Notes under the pieces: model-generated
Seen by the model: the letters and a program-made list of their open reading frames with translations, nothing else
What the model was told of the DNA's origin: nothing
The model's database searches: none
Part shown: positions 46,229 through 56,360 of the stretch, one piece after another
Numbering within the stretch: the first letter of the stretch is position 1
Layout: each line of letters starts with the position of its first letter
Source: Parasphingopyxis algicola
GTDB taxonomy: Bacteria; Pseudomonadota; Alphaproteobacteria; Sphingomonadales; Sphingomonadaceae
DNA length: 64,000 nucleotides
Direction: 5' to 3'
Assembly (NCBI RefSeq): GCF_013378075.1
Contig: NZ_CP051131.1
Location: 930,001 to 994,000, forward strand
Program-made: the position numbers and the translations under genes

Positions 46229-46881
46229 GCGGCCTCGTCGGTTTCGACCAGCAGCCAGTTGGGATCGGCATCGCGCACGTTGCGCGCGAACGTCCAGATA
46301 TCGTGCGTCTCCACGGCATCGGACAAAGAGCCGGCGATCACTTCGCCGTCCTTGTCACGGGTAACGCCGGCGATATCGGCATCGAAGCGCAACGTGATCC
46401 GTGCCGTGCCCGACCGGAACTCGGCCTTTTCGACCTGCGTCCGCTCGATCGCGACGAGCCGGTTGTCGAGGACATGACCTTCCGCTTCGCGCGCGTCGAT
46501 CGCCGCATCGAAGGATGCGAGAACCTCTTCGCTCACGAGATGCGAGAGATCGTCCCGATCGCCTTTCCAGAAAGCCTCCAGGATCATCCGATAGGCCGCC
46601 TGCGCGCCGATCAGGAATTCGTTGATCTCGAACGACGAGTCGGCAGACGAAATCTTACGAATGCCGGCGGAGGCGGTGGGCGCGACAAGGCCGTCGGCCT
46701 CGGCTTCGGCAGCCGGTGCGATGTCTGGAACGCTTTGGGGAACAGGGGTGAGTTTCGGCGGCGCTTCGACCGGCCGCGGCATGCGCGGTTCCTGTTCGTG
46801 CCCAGTCCGCTGACCGAGGACGCTAAACAGGCGCAAGCCGACAAATACCGCAACCATCGCCAGAAGAATAATCTCGACCAC
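46225..46881 (-). CDS. Tim44-like domain protein
   Basis: Membrane-anchored protein of 218 residues: one N-terminal helix (VEIILLAMVAVFVGLRLFSV), a Pro/Ala-rich linker and a C-terminal Tim44-like domain (about 80-218, with FLIGAQAAYRMILEAFWKGD and SHLVSEEVLASFDAAIDARE). The start GTG at 46881 follows GGAGG and gives the usual family N-terminus; an in-frame TTG at 46896 is less likely. Bacterial relatives are found next to secB and mltA. Confidence 0.88.
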   Translation of the reverse strand: MVEIILLAMVAVFVGLRLFSVLGQRTGHEQEPRMPRPVEAPPKLTPVPQSVPDIAPAAEAEADGLVAPTASAGIRKISSADSSFEINEFLIGAQAAYRMILEAFWKGDRDDLSHLVSEEVLASFDAAIDAREAEGHVLDNRLVAIERTQVEKAEFRSGTARITLRFDADIAGVTRDKDGEVIAGSLSDAVETHDIWTFARNVRDADPNWLLVETDEAA

Positions 46882-46972
46882 AAGGCCTCCACTCAAAACT
46901 GCCGCCCCTACATAGGCGTCAGTGGAGCGCGTTTCAAATAGGGAATGGCCCGCACGTCCGCTTTTCGCACCA

Positions 46973-48394
46973 TCAATCGGCCAGAGCGGTCAACACGTCG
47001 CGGCTGAAAGCGGCGATATCGAACCGCGAACCATCGCCAACGGCATCGAATCCGCGGCGTACGATCACGATGTTACGCTCCGGCACGATCATCACATATT
47101 GGCCGCGATTGCCCATCGCCGCATAGGTTCCCGCCGGAAGGTCCTGTTCGCGCCCGAACAGCCAGAATTGCGCGCCATAGCCGACACCGCCCCGCCCCGT
47201 CGGCTGATCGGGAGCCGGAGTCGCGACATAGGCGGACCATCCCTCGGGGAGCAGCCGTTCACCCTGCCACACGCCATCGTTCAGATAGAGCAATCCCAGC
47301 CGCGCCAGATCGCGCGCCGTCGTCCAGACCTGGCTCGAAAGGATGAAATTGCCCTGCCAGTCGGTTTCCGGCGTGGTCCGGGTCATGCCGATGCGCCAGA
47401 GCAGTTCGGTAAAGGGATAGGCAAGCGCCCGCTCCCCATCGCTCAGCGCCGAACGCAAGGCGCGCATCGCCAGCAACGTATCGTTATTCGCATACCGCCA
47501 GCGCGTACCGGGCGCCGCCTCGAGCGGCAGGCCCGGAATCGAATCGGTAACAAGCTGGCCGCCGAAATACACGTCATCGGTCCGGTTGCCCGCGAACGGG
47601 CTCCACAAGCCGCTGCTCATATGGAGCAGATGGTGCCAGTTGATCGCTGCGCGCGGGTCTCCGGGTGTCTGCCATGCGGGCACCGGCGCCGGTTCTTCGA
47701 GATCGACGATGTCCTGATGGACGGCTCGTCCGATCACGGTGGCCGCGATACTCTTGGCGACCGACCAGGTCCGTTGCGGCCGGTGAATATTATAGCCCGT
47801 CCGATAGCGCTCGCCGACGATGTGGCCGTTCTGCACGACGAGCACCGCGGTGGTCTCGGTGCCTTCGCCATAGGTCATCCGGTCCAGCGCCGCACCGAGC
47901 AGGGCATCGAGCGCGGCCTCCTCGCCGGCCGGGAGTGCGCGCAAAGCAGCGGCATCGCCCTGCGGCCACGGCAAGACATCGATTCCGGACAGGTCACGCA
48001 TGTGGAGCTCGACCGCCAGCCCCGGTGGCCGGATTTCGCCCTCCGGATCGGCGCCGGTCGGCAATTGCGCGCAGCCCAGATGCGGCCGCCACTGCGCCAC
48101 CCGCGGCGGCATATCGTCCGCGAAGCGCACGGATACGCGTTGACGCTCGCGATCGATTGCGGCCGGCAGGCTGTCGATCAGCGAGCGGTATCCGGGGTAG
48201 ATCCGCGTCAGATCGTCGGCCGCGACTTCGGCCTCCGTCTGCCCCGCATTGAAGATGCCGCTGCACAGAAAGGCCGCCTTGTAGCCCGCGGCGATCGCCA
48301 GATCGTGCGGCGAATGATCGTCATTCTGGGCATGCGCCGTGCCTCCGGCCGCGATCAGGGCGAACAATCCGATAGTGAACGTGCGATAGGCCAT
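46973..48394 (-). CDS. Exported serine hydrolase, beta-lactamase/PBP family
   Basis: Secreted enzyme of 473 residues with a signal peptide ending near GGTAHA (about residue 22). The SxxK motif is WSVAKSIAA, the Y-x-N motif is in RWRYANNDTLLAM, and the third motif region lies near QPTGRGGVGYGAQFW. Such proteins act as esterases, peptidases or class C-like beta-lactamases. The start is ATG at 48394. It stands between the Tim44-like gene and secB, which are neighbours in many alphaproteobacteria. Confidence 0.88.
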   Translation of the reverse strand: MAYRTFTIGLFALIAAGGTAHAQNDDHSPHDLAIAAGYKAAFLCSGIFNAGQTEAEVAADDLTRIYPGYRSLIDSLPAAIDRERQRVSVRFADDMPPRVAQWRPHLGCAQLPTGADPEGEIRPPGLAVELHMRDLSGIDVLPWPQGDAAALRALPAGEEAALDALLGAALDRMTYGEGTETTAVLVVQNGHIVGERYRTGYNIHRPQRTWSVAKSIAATVIGRAVHQDIVDLEEPAPVPAWQTPGDPRAAINWHHLLHMSSGLWSPFAGNRTDDVYFGGQLVTDSIPGLPLEAAPGTRWRYANNDTLLAMRALRSALSDGERALAYPFTELLWRIGMTRTTPETDWQGNFILSSQVWTTARDLARLGLLYLNDGVWQGERLLPEGWSAYVATPAPDQPTGRGGVGYGAQFWLFGREQDLPAGTYAAMGNRGQYVMIVPERNIVIVRRGFDAVGDGSRFDIAAFSRDVLTALAD

Positions 48395-48533
48395 GGCCGC
48401 ACAGTGCCGCCTCGCCTTTCCCCTGACAAGGCGGTCCGAACCATTGCCCTGTTCGCGCCCTGCTGCTAGCGGGCATGCCGAAACCCGCGCTATCATGCGC
48501 TCTTTTCCAGTCTTTTATTTGAGGTTTACGACT

Positions 48534-49046
48534 ATGGCCGACGAACAGGGTGTCGCTCCCGACCAATCCGCAGCCGGAGACGCGCCCAGCGCGAATATCT
48601 TGGCGCAATATGTGAAGGATCTCTCCTTCGAAAACCCGAACTCGCCGGGCATCTATCAGGCCAATGAAACGCCGAAAATCGACGTCCAGTTCAATATCGG
48701 CAGCGACGCCGCGGGCGAAGGCGTTTGGGAAGTCATGCTGAAAATGGATGTGAGCGCCAAGCTCGAACAGGGCACGGCGTTTCAGGTCGAACTCGCTTAT
48801 GCCGGGCTGTTCGCGCTCTCGAACATACCCGATCAGCAACGCGAGGCATTCCTTCTGGTCGAGGCGCCGCGCATCCTCTTTCCCTTCGCCCGGCGCATCC
48901 TGGCGGACACCGTTCGCGACGGCAACTTTCCGCCGCTGATGCTCGAGCCGATCGACTTCGCCGCGCTCTACATGCAGCAAAAGGCCCAGATGGCGCAGGG
49001 CGGTTCGGACAATGTCGATATCGATTCGCAGCTCGGCCAGGCCTGA
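48534..49046 (+). CDS. secB: Protein-export chaperone SecB
   Basis: Tetrameric export chaperone (170 residues). The family core is YVKDLSFENPNSPGIYQANE, YAGLFALSNIP, LLVEAPRILFPFARRILADT and VRDGNFPPLMLEPIDFAALY. ATG at 48534 follows GAGG; the longer open frame starts in the divergent gene. Confidence 0.97.
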   Translation: MADEQGVAPDQSAAGDAPSANILAQYVKDLSFENPNSPGIYQANETPKIDVQFNIGSDAAGEGVWEVMLKMDVSAKLEQGTAFQVELAYAGLFALSNIPDQQREAFLLVEAPRILFPFARRILADTVRDGNFPPLMLEPIDFAALYMQQKAQMAQGGSDNVDIDSQLGQA

Positions 49047-49088
49047 TCCGGCGATGAGCGGGCCAGGCACAGGGGCCGGCCGGACGCC

Positions 49089-50687
49089 ATGAATCTGATC
49101 CGGGCAACCGGGACGATCGGCGGCTTGACCATGGTCAGCCGCATTGCCGGGTTCGTGCGGGATATGCTGCTGGCCCGGATTCTCGGGCCGGGCATGGCGG
49201 CCGACAGTTTTTTCGTCGCGTTCCAGCTGCCCAATATCTTCCGGCGGCTGTTCGCGGAGGGCGCCTTCGCGGCGGCTTTCGTACCGCTGTTCAGTCGCAA
49301 GCTGGGCAAGGACGGCGAGCTTGTGGAGGCCGAACGCTTTTCGAGCGAAGTCGTCTCGGTCTTCGTGCCGGTCCTCATCCTGTTCGTCGCGCTGTTCGAG
49401 ATCGCGATGCCGGCGATCATCTGGCTGATGGCGAGCGGCTTTCAGGAGGTGCCGGGCAAGTTCGAGCTCACCATTGCGCTGGCGCGGATCACCTTTCCCT
49501 ATCTCTTCCTGATCAGCATGGTCGCGCTGCTCGCCGCGATCCTTAATTCCATGTCGCGCTTCGCGGCGGGCGCGAGCTTTCCGATCCTGCTCAACCTCGT
49601 GCTGATCGCGGCGCTGCTGATCGGCGACGACGCGTCGATCCTGATCGGCGATTATGTCCGGGGTCCCGATGGCGAAGACATTGTTGTCGCCTATTTCCTT
49701 GCCGGCGGTGTCGCCCTCGGCGGTGTCGTCCAGCTGCTCTGGCTGTGGTTCTGGACGAAGCGCAGCGGCTTCAAACTGCGCCTGCGCCGCCCCCGCCTGA
49801 CCAAGGATGTGCGCGAACTCGGCGTCATCATTCTGCCGGCGGCGTTCGGCGCGGGCGTCTATCAGATCAGCCAGCTCGTCCAGCTGTTCTTCGCGACCCA
49901 GCTGCCCAGCGGCTCGGTCAGCCATCTCAACTTCGCCGACCGGTTGAACCAGTTGCCATTGGGCGTCATCGGTATCGCCCTGGGCACGGCGATCCTCCCC
50001 GCCCTCTCCCGCCATATCGGCGCCGACGACAAGGCCGAAGCCGACCGGGTCCAGTCCAACGCGATCGAACTCGCGATGCTGCTGACCTTCCCGGCGGCGG
50101 CCGCGCTGATGATTTGCGCGCCGGCCTTTGTGAACGCCTTTTTCCTCGGCGGGCAATTCGATGCCGAGGATGCGCGGATCACGAGCAACGTCCTCACCGC
50201 GCTTGTCGCCGGGCTCCCGGCCTATGTGCTGATCAAGGTGCTGACCCCGGCCTTTTTCTCGCGCAAGGACACACGCACGCCGGTCTACGCGGCGGCGATC
50301 GTGCTCATTTTCTTCATCACTTTCAACGCGCTGCTGATCGATCGTCTCGGTATTGTCGGCATCGCCTCGGCGACTGCGATCGGCGCCTGGCTCAACGTCG
50401 CCATACTCTACACGATCCTGTGGAAACGCGGCTATTACCGGCTCGACACGGGACTGATCCGGCGGCTGTTCAGCCAGTTGCTGGCGACGGGTGCGATGGC
50501 CGCCCTGCTCCTTTATCTCGTCCCCCCGTTGAGCGACTGGTTCGGTGGCAGCGTGATCGAGCGCGTCGTCTCCATCGCCGCACTGGTCAGCGCCGGAATG
50601 CTCGTCTATTTCGGCGCCGCGGCGCTCACCGGCGCCATCGATCGATCCAAGATCGCGTTGCTCCTCAAGCGAAAGGCTACAAGTTGA
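49089..50687 (+). CDS. murJ: Lipid II flippase MurJ (MviN)
   Basis: MOP-superfamily membrane protein (532 residues, about 14 helices) that moves peptidoglycan precursor lipid II across the inner membrane. The N-terminus, [20 protein letters not shown], and [18 protein letters not shown] are family signatures. The last base of its stop is shared with the trpS start (TGATG). Confidence 0.96.
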   Translation: MNLIRATGTIGGLTMVSRIAGFVRDMLLARILGPGMAADSFFVAFQLPNIFRRLFAEGAFAAAFVPLFSRKLGKDGELVEAERFSSEVVSVFVPVLILFVALFEIAMPAIIWLMASGFQEVPGKFELTIALARITFPYLFLISMVALLAAILNSMSRFAAGASFPILLNLVLIAALLIGDDASILIGDYVRGPDGEDIVVAYFLAGGVALGGVVQLLWLWFWTKRSGFKLRLRRPRLTKDVRELGVIILPAAFGAGVYQISQLVQLFFATQLPSGSVSHLNFADRLNQLPLGVIGIALGTAILPALSRHIGADDKAEADRVQSNAIELAMLLTFPAAAALMICAPAFVNAFFLGGQFDAEDARITSNVLTALVAGLPAYVLIKVLTPAFFSRKDTRTPVYAAAIVLIFFITFNALLIDRLGIVGIASATAIGAWLNVAILYTILWKRGYYRLDTGLIRRLFSQLLATGAMAALLLYLVPPLSDWFGGSVIERVVSIAALVSAGMLVYFGAAALTGAIDRSKIALLLKRKATS

Positions 50688-51685
50688 TGCGCGTCGTTTC
50701 CGGCATCCAGCCCACCGGCAATCTCCATCTCGGCAATTATCTCGGCGCGATCGTGAACTGGGTGAAGATGCAGGATGAGGGCGAGTGCCTGTTCTTCCTC
50801 GCCGATCTCCACGCGATCTCGCTGCCGACCGATGCCGCCGAGCTCAGCGCGAGTACGCGCGAGATGGCGGCCGCGCTGATCGCTTCGGGCATCGATCCGG
50901 ACCGTGCGGTCCTGTTCAACCAGGCGCGCGTTCCCGCCCATGCCGAGCTGCAATGGCTGCTTTCGGGCACCGCGCGGATGGGCTGGCTCAATCGCATGAC
51001 CCAGTTCAAGGAGAAATCCGGCAAGAATCGCGAGGGCTCCTCGATCGCGCTGTTCGCCTATCCCGTGCTCCAGGCGGCGGACGTGCTGCTCTATCGCGCG
51101 ACCCATGTGCCGGTCGGCGAGGACCAGAAGCAGCATCTCGAACTCGCGCGCGACATCGCCGAAAAGTTCAACTTCGACACGGGGACCGAGACCTTCATCC
51201 TGCCCGAACCCTATATCGGCAAGACGGCGGCGCGGATCATGTCGCTGCGCGACGGGTCCGCGAAAATGTCCAAGTCCGATCCGTCCGACATGAGCCGGAT
51301 CAATCTTGCCGACGATGCCGACACGATCGCCAAGAAGGTCCGCAAGGCCCGGACCGATCCCGATCCCCTCCCCGAAACGATGGACGGCCTCGAAGGCCGA
51401 CCCGAAGCGCGCAATCTGGTCGCGATTTACGCGGCGCTTTCGAACATGGCCCCCGATGCCGTGCTGAACGAATTCGCCGGCAAGGGTTTCGGCGACTTCA
51501 AGCCAGCGCTTGCGGATTTGACAGTTTCGGTGCTCGAGCCCGTTTCCGAGCGGTTCAATATGCTGAGGAAAGATACCACGGCCATCGATTCCATTCTGGA
51601 AGCCGGAGCGGAAAAGGCCGCGGTGGCAGGAGCGCCCGTCCTCGCGGATGCGTACCGCGCGCTGGGTCTGCTCAGCGGCCGTTAA
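50687..51685 (+). CDS. trpS: Tryptophanyl-tRNA synthetase
   Basis: Class I aminoacyl-tRNA synthetase (332 residues). The HIGH-like motif is GNLHLGNY at residues 11-18 and the KMSKS motif is near 193-197. [16 protein letters not shown] and the central [16 protein letters not shown] are typical. ATG at 50687; a long frame upstream is a shadow of murJ. Confidence 0.98.
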   Translation: MRVVSGIQPTGNLHLGNYLGAIVNWVKMQDEGECLFFLADLHAISLPTDAAELSASTREMAAALIASGIDPDRAVLFNQARVPAHAELQWLLSGTARMGWLNRMTQFKEKSGKNREGSSIALFAYPVLQAADVLLYRATHVPVGEDQKQHLELARDIAEKFNFDTGTETFILPEPYIGKTAARIMSLRDGSAKMSKSDPSDMSRINLADDADTIAKKVRKARTDPDPLPETMDGLEGRPEARNLVAIYAALSNMAPDAVLNEFAGKGFGDFKPALADLTVSVLEPVSERFNMLRKDTTAIDSILEAGAEKAAVAGAPVLADAYRALGLLSGR

Positions 51686-51785
51686 CAATTGTCATGTTCA
51701 CCTAACGTTCAATTCTCGTTCATGCGCGTTGGTATATTCCTGCAAGTTATTATATCGATGGTGTAATCGCTTTCGGAGACTTGTC

Positions 51786-52442
51786 ATGTCACGGAAAATT
51801 CTCGCTTTGGCCGCGCCGCTCGCGCTGCTTGCCGTCGCGGCCTGCACAACGCCCTTCCGGGCCGATGTGGCGCGCTTCCAGCAGATGCCCGCTCCGCAGG
51901 GCCAGAGTTTCTACATCCAGCCCGCCGAAGAGGGCAAAGCCGACAGCCTCGAATTCGCCACCTACGCCAATCTCGTGTCGGCCGAACTCGGCGACTATGG
52001 CTATACGCCGGCAAACTCGCCTCAGGACGCCACGCTCGTCGTCACCATGGACTACGGCGTCGACGATGGGCGCGAACGGATCGTGACAACGCCGGGCTCC
52101 TACCGCGGATATTGGGGGCATCGCTCGCTCTTCTACAGCCCCTATTACAGCCGGCTGAGATGGCGCTCGCCCTATTATTACGGCTGGTACGATCCGTTCT
52201 TCGACAGCGGGTTCGGCTATCCCCGCGTGCGCAGCTACACGCTCTACACGAGTGAACTCGACCTCCGGATCGCGCGGATCGCGGATGGCGAGCCGGTGTT
52301 CGAAGGTCGCGCGCGGGCCCGGTCCCGCAACGATGCGCTGACCGAACTGGTGCCCAATCTGGTCGAAGCCATGTTCACCAACTTCCCCGGCAATTCCGGC
52401 GAGGAAGTGCGAATCACGGTGCTGCCTCCCGAGGACCGCTAA
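51786..52442 (+). CDS. DUF4136 lipoprotein
   Basis: Predicted outer- or inner-membrane lipoprotein of 218 residues with lipobox LAVAACTT (Cys20). The soluble part carries the DUF4136 pattern (DVARFQQMPAPQGQSFYIQP near the start, YTLYTSELDLRIARIADGEP in the second half) with a Tyr/Ser-rich segment around residues 112-145 in between. ATG at 51786. Role unknown. Confidence 0.88.
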   Translation: MSRKILALAAPLALLAVAACTTPFRADVARFQQMPAPQGQSFYIQPAEEGKADSLEFATYANLVSAELGDYGYTPANSPQDATLVVTMDYGVDDGRERIVTTPGSYRGYWGHRSLFYSPYYSRLRWRSPYYYGWYDPFFDSGFGYPRVRSYTLYTSELDLRIARIADGEPVFEGRARARSRNDALTELVPNLVEAMFTNFPGNSGEEVRITVLPPEDR

Positions 52443-52464
52443 CGCGCACTGTCACGGAAAAGAG

Positions 52465-52502
52465 AAACGGCGCCGTTCCCAGGAGGGAGCGGCGCCGTTT
52501 TG
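52465..52502. terminator. Bidirectional Rho-independent terminator
   Basis: AACGGCGCCG and CGGCGCCGTT form a perfect 10-base stem around TTCCCAGGAGGGAG, with T-rich ends on the plus strand (TTTT) and A-rich on the other side. It lies between the convergent DUF4136 and dnaA genes and can serve both. Confidence 0.85.
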
Positions 52503-52513
52503 CTGTCCGGCGT

Positions 52514-53929
52514 CTAGTTTTCGAGTTTGCGCAGCAGCGAGCGGACATCCGAATCGAGCTCGCTGTCCGCGGCGCGCAATTCCTTGATCCGCTTGATCGC
52601 GTGGATCACCGTCGTGTGATCGCGGCCGCCGAAGCGCCGCCCGATCTCGGGCAGTGATCGCGGCGTCAGCCGCTTCGCCAGATACATGGCAACCTGGCGC
52701 GGCCGCGCGACTTCGCGGGCGCGCCGCGCCGACGTCATCTCGGCATGGCGGATCCCGTAATGCTCGCAGACGCTGCGCTGGATTTCGTCGATCGTGATCC
52801 GGCGCTGCGAATGCCGCAACAGATCGGCGAGCGTTTCCTGCGCAAAGGCGAGATCGATCGGCCGCTTCGAAAGCAGCGAATAGGCGACGACCCGGGTCAG
52901 CGCGCCTTCGAGTTCGCGGATGCTTGCCGAGAAACGCTGGGCGAGAAAATCGGCGACGTCCTGCGGCATGTCCGCCTGCGGCATCTGCGCGAGCTTGTGG
53001 CCGACGATGCGGCGGCGATGATCGAGATCGGGCTGGCGCAGATCGGTGACGAGCCCGCCGGCGAGCCGCGACGCGATCCGCTTGTCGACGGCACCGAGCT
53101 CGTGCGGCGGGCGATCGGCGCTGATCACCAAGCGGTGGCCGGTCGCGATTATCTCGTTGATTGTATGGAAGAATTCTTCCTGCGTTGCTTCCTTGCCGGC
53201 GATGAACTGGACATCGTCGACAAGCAGCAGATCCGCCGAGCGGAGCTTCTGCTTGAAGCCGATCGTATCCTTTTCGCGCATCGCCGAAACGAACTCGTAC
53301 ATGAACTTTTCGGCCGACATGTAGAGCACGTTCGAGCGCGGTTTTTGCCGCAGGAACTCGTGGCCGATGGCATGCAGAAGATGCGTTTTGCCGAGCCCCG
53401 TGCCGGCATGGATATAGAGCGAACTGAACATCGGCACGCCGGCGTCCGCCATCATGCGCGCCGCGTTGAAGGCCACCTCATTGGCCGTTCCGGTGACGAA
53501 GTTCGAAAAGACATAGCGATTCTCGAGCGGCGTCCCGATGCTGTCGCCGCTGGTGCCGGAGAGCTGTTCGGTCGGCGGCAGGACATCCTCCTCGCCAACG
53601 ATGAACAGGGCCGGACGCGAAGCGCCTTCGGCGGCGACGATATCGATTTCGCGGACACTCGGCACGGTCGCGCGCCATGCATAGCGGAGACGATCGGAAT
53701 AATGTTCGCGAACCCAGTCCGCCATGAAATGCGAAGGCAGTTCGAGTCGAACCTGACCAGCCTCTTCGTCGAAGCCGATCAGCTTCATGGGCTTCAGCCA
53801 ATGATCGAAAGTCCGGGCGCCGAGATCGCGTCGCAGGCCGTTCCGGATCGCTTCCCAAGCCGCTTCGAAAGGTTCGTGCGTGTTCACGATGTCGGTGTCA
53901 GTATCTTCGAGACCTGTATCATGCCGCAC
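52514..53929 (-). CDS. dnaA: Chromosomal replication initiator DnaA
   Basis: AAA+ initiator of chromosome replication (471 residues). Domain I covers about 20-90, with a short linker to about 130. The AAA+ domain has Walker A AGTGLGKTHLL near 175-185 and Walker B LLLVDDVQF near 228-236. The C-terminal DNA-binding helix-turn-helix includes GGRDHTTVIHAI. The start is GTG at 53929 after GGGGAGGG. The reading MRHDTGLEDTDTDIVN precedes the usual start of domain I. Confidence 0.98.
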   Translation of the reverse strand: MRHDTGLEDTDTDIVNTHEPFEAAWEAIRNGLRRDLGARTFDHWLKPMKLIGFDEEAGQVRLELPSHFMADWVREHYSDRLRYAWRATVPSVREIDIVAAEGASRPALFIVGEEDVLPPTEQLSGTSGDSIGTPLENRYVFSNFVTGTANEVAFNAARMMADAGVPMFSSLYIHAGTGLGKTHLLHAIGHEFLRQKPRSNVLYMSAEKFMYEFVSAMREKDTIGFKQKLRSADLLLVDDVQFIAGKEATQEEFFHTINEIIATGHRLVISADRPPHELGAVDKRIASRLAGGLVTDLRQPDLDHRRRIVGHKLAQMPQADMPQDVADFLAQRFSASIRELEGALTRVVAYSLLSKRPIDLAFAQETLADLLRHSQRRITIDEIQRSVCEHYGIRHAEMTSARRAREVARPRQVAMYLAKRLTPRSLPEIGRRFGGRDHTTVIHAIKRIKELRAADSELDSDVRSLLRKLEN

Positions 53930-54365
53930 GCAACAACCCTCCCCTTACGCATCTCTATCCTCAGCAAGCCCGACTCTTGTTTCAGTCTGGGTCTCGCCAG
54001 TCGTCGGACACAAAAAAGGTCTAGCGAAAATCCCCATTTTCGCATCGCACTCTTTCCTGGCGACTGTGTCGGCCGGGAAGAATCGCTACCGGCCGAGAGA
54101 CTGTTTGATGAATTGTTAATGCGCCCAAAGCAAGGGGGTGCGCCGTCAAAAAAATGAAATAATTGGGGTTGACACGGAGAGCTGCCAGTCTCGTCCTATT
54201 GACCCTTATCGTATTGGTTTTATTGTATTTTTTACGAACCATTACGCTGCGCAAACGATTCCGAATTCGCGCGACTCGTTGAGATTCCAAGTGTAACGAT
54301 TCTGAAAAAAATTTTTCCCGGTCACCGTCCGTATCGACTGGCCCGGTCGCGCTCGCGAAACGCGG
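53930..54365. other. AT-rich gap between dnaA and rpsT
   Basis: 436 bases with no convincing gene. The part 54150-54320 is unusually AT-rich for this genome, with runs such as TTTTTTAC, GTATTTTTT and AAAAAAATTTTT. The dnaA promoter must be here or nearby; no convincing -10/-35 pair on the minus strand and no clear TTATCCACA-type DnaA box was found by eye. Confidence 0.6.
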
Positions 54366-54629
54366 TTATTTGATCGCGGCGATGCGCTTCGAGAGCCGCG
54401 ACAGTTTCCGCGCGGCGGTATTCTTGTGGAAGATGCCCTTGGAAACACCGCGCGCCAATTCCGGCTGCATGGCCTGGAGCGCTTCGGTTGCCTGCTGTTT
54501 GTCACCGGCTTCGACGGCCGACTCGACCTGCTTGATGAAGGTGCGGATGCGGCTCACGCGATTGGTGTTCACAACAGCGCGCCGATTGTTACGGCGAATA
54601 CGTTTCTTGGCCTGCGGCGTGTTGGCCAT
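54366..54629 (-). CDS. rpsT: 30S ribosomal protein S20
   Basis: Basic primary rRNA-binding protein (87 residues): [20 protein letters not shown], then [20 protein letters not shown] and [24 protein letters not shown] ribosome site precedes ATG at 54629. Its neighbours dnaA and mutM are the usual ones in alphaproteobacteria. Confidence 0.98.
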   Translation of the reverse strand: MANTPQAKKRIRRNNRRAVVNTNRVSRIRTFIKQVESAVEAGDKQQATEALQAMQPELARGVSKGIFHKNTAARKLSRLSKRIAAIK

Positions 54630-54690
54630 AATAAACCTCGATCATGTCAAAATAAAAAGGTGCAGCACCTGCCGCACCGAAAGCGCATGG

Positions 54691-54719
54691 CACCTAGCTA
54701 TGACGGCGCCTGAGGTCAA
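54691..54719 (-). promoter_or_regulatory. Candidate rpsT promoter
   Basis: Minus-strand TTGACC (54719-54714), a 17-base spacer, and TAGGTG (54696-54691), about 60 bases ahead of rpsT. It lies in the 106-base gap after mutM. Confidence 0.5.
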
Positions 54720-54735
54720 GTGGAGAGACAAGATT

Positions 54736-55548
54736 TCAACGCTGGCATCGGGGGCAGTAAAAGGTCGAACGGCCGCCATCGACTCGCCGTCTGATCGGGC
54801 CGCCGCACCCGCATGATTCCCCTTCCCGGCCATAGGCCCGCCACCGCTTGAAGAAATAACCCAGTTCGCCATCGGGCTGGGCGTAATCGCGCAGGCTCGA
54901 CCCGCCGGCGTCAATCGCCGCGGCGATAATCTCGCGCACGGCCGACACGAGCCGCTCCAATCGCGCCGCCCGGATGCGCCTCCCCGCAGTGCCCGGTGCG
55001 ATCCGCGCCTGATGCAGCGCCTCGCAGACATAGATATTGCCGAGACCCGCCACGACATGCTGATCGAGCAACAGCGATTTGACCGGGCCGGACCGGCCGG
55101 CAAAGGCGGCGGCCAGATAGGACGCCGTGAAGTCGGGACCCAGCGGCTCGGGCCCGAGTTTCGCGAAGGGCGGGAACGCGGCAAGCGAATCGGTACGCAC
55201 CAGATCGAGCGAACCGAACCGCCGCGGATCATTGAGCGACAGGCGTCGTCCCGACGCCGTTTCGACCAGAAGGTGATCATGCGCGCCGATCTCGTCCGGC
55301 TCGAGCCGCCAGCGGCCCGACATGCCGAGATGGAAGATCAGCGTATCGCCCCGATCGGTATGGATGAGGCCGTATTTCGCGCGGCGGCTCAGTCCCGTCA
55401 CCGTGGCTCCCGTCATGCGCTGGCGCAGATCGGGCGGGATCGGGCGCCGGAGATCGGGCCGCCGCGGTTCGACCAGCGCAAGCCTCTGCCCCCGCAGCAC
55501 GGGATCCAGACCGCGGACAGTCGTCTCTACTTCGGGAAGCTCAGGCAT
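54736..55548 (-). CDS. mutM: Formamidopyrimidine-DNA glycosylase
   Basis: Base-excision repair enzyme for 8-oxoguanine (270 residues). The N-terminus PELPEVETTVRGL gives the catalytic Pro2 and Glu3. The H2TH region has LLLDQHVVAGLGNIYVCEAL, and the C-terminal zinc finger is CGCGGPIRRRV and YCPRCQR. It is transcribed away from ubiE, 77 bases apart. Confidence 0.97.
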   Translation of the reverse strand: MPELPEVETTVRGLDPVLRGQRLALVEPRRPDLRRPIPPDLRQRMTGATVTGLSRRAKYGLIHTDRGDTLIFHLGMSGRWRLEPDEIGAHDHLLVETASGRRLSLNDPRRFGSLDLVRTDSLAAFPPFAKLGPEPLGPDFTASYLAAAFAGRSGPVKSLLLDQHVVAGLGNIYVCEALHQARIAPGTAGRRIRAARLERLVSAVREIIAAAIDAGGSSLRDYAQPDGELGYFFKRWRAYGREGESCGCGGPIRRRVDGGRSTFYCPRCQR

Positions 55549-55625
55549 GTCTTGCAGCTAAGATGCGTTTGCGGGCGCGGCAAGGCTTGGCTAGAGGAAC
55601 AAGCCTTCCCATCTGGCGAACGAGC

Positions 55626-56360
55626 ATGAACGAAGAAAACGTTTCCTTTGGCTATGAAGACATAGCGCCCGACGAAAAGACGCGCCGCGTCGGCGGGGTC
55701 TTCTCCAACGTCGCCGCGCGCTACGACCTGATGAACGACGCCATGTCTGGCGGCATGCACCGGCTGTGGAAGGATCGGTTCGTCCGCCGGGTGAAGCCGC
55801 GCGCCGGCGAGGCGATTCTCGACATGGCCGGGGGGACGGGCGACATTGCCTTCCGCCTCGCGAAATCGGACGCCGCGGTAACGGTCGCCGATATCAACGC
55901 CGAAATGCTGCAGATCGGCATGGATAGGGCGGATAAGCGGGGGATCGACGGATTGGTCTGGGCGCAGGAAAACGCCGAAGAGTTGAGCTTCGCCGACAAG
56001 AGCTTCGATGCCTATACGATCGCGTTCGGCATCCGGAACGTCACCCATATCGAAAAGGCCCTCATGGAAGCGCATCGGGTGCTCAAACGCGGCGGCCGAT
56101 TTTTCTGCCTCGAATTTTCGACGACGCTGTGGCCGGGCTTTGCCGAAGCCTACGATCTCTATTCCCACAGGATCGTGCCCAAGATCGGCCAAGCGCTGGC
56201 CAAGGACGAAGACAGCTATCGCTATCTGATCGAATCGATCCGCCGCTTCCCCGACATGGCACGCTTCAAGACGATGATCGAAGAGGCGGGCTTCGTCCAA
56301 TGCACGGTAGAGCCGATGCTGGGCGGCCTGGTCGCCATCCATAGCGGCTATCGGATTTGA
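55626..56360 (+). CDS. ubiE: Ubiquinone/menaquinone biosynthesis C-methyltransferase
   Basis: SAM-dependent methyltransferase (244 residues) of quinone synthesis. The signatures are VFSNVAARYDLMNDAMSGGM HRLWK near residues 26-50, the SAM motif LDMAGGTGDIAFRLA and FGIRNVTHIEKAL. ATG at 55626. The stop overlaps the ubiB start. Confidence 0.96.
   Translation: MNEENVSFGYEDIAPDEKTRRVGGVFSNVAARYDLMNDAMSGGMHRLWKDRFVRRVKPRAGEAILDMAGGTGDIAFRLAKSDAAVTVADINAEMLQIGMDRADKRGIDGLVWAQENAEELSFADKSFDAYTIAFGIRNVTHIEKALMEAHRVLKRGGRFFCLEFSTTLWPGFAEAYDLYSHRIVPKIGQALAKDEDSYRYLIESIRRFPDMARFKTMIEEAGFVQCTVEPMLGGLVAIHSGYRI

Noticed and set aside
48321-50156. Minus-strand open frame of 611 codons opposite secB and murJ
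   Set aside because: Low-complexity charged translation and no ribosome site; it is explained as the mirror of murJ.
53930-54365. Chromosomal origin of replication
   Set aside because: AT-rich and next to dnaA, but no DnaA-box cluster was seen, and in many alphaproteobacteria the origin is near hemE rather than dnaA.
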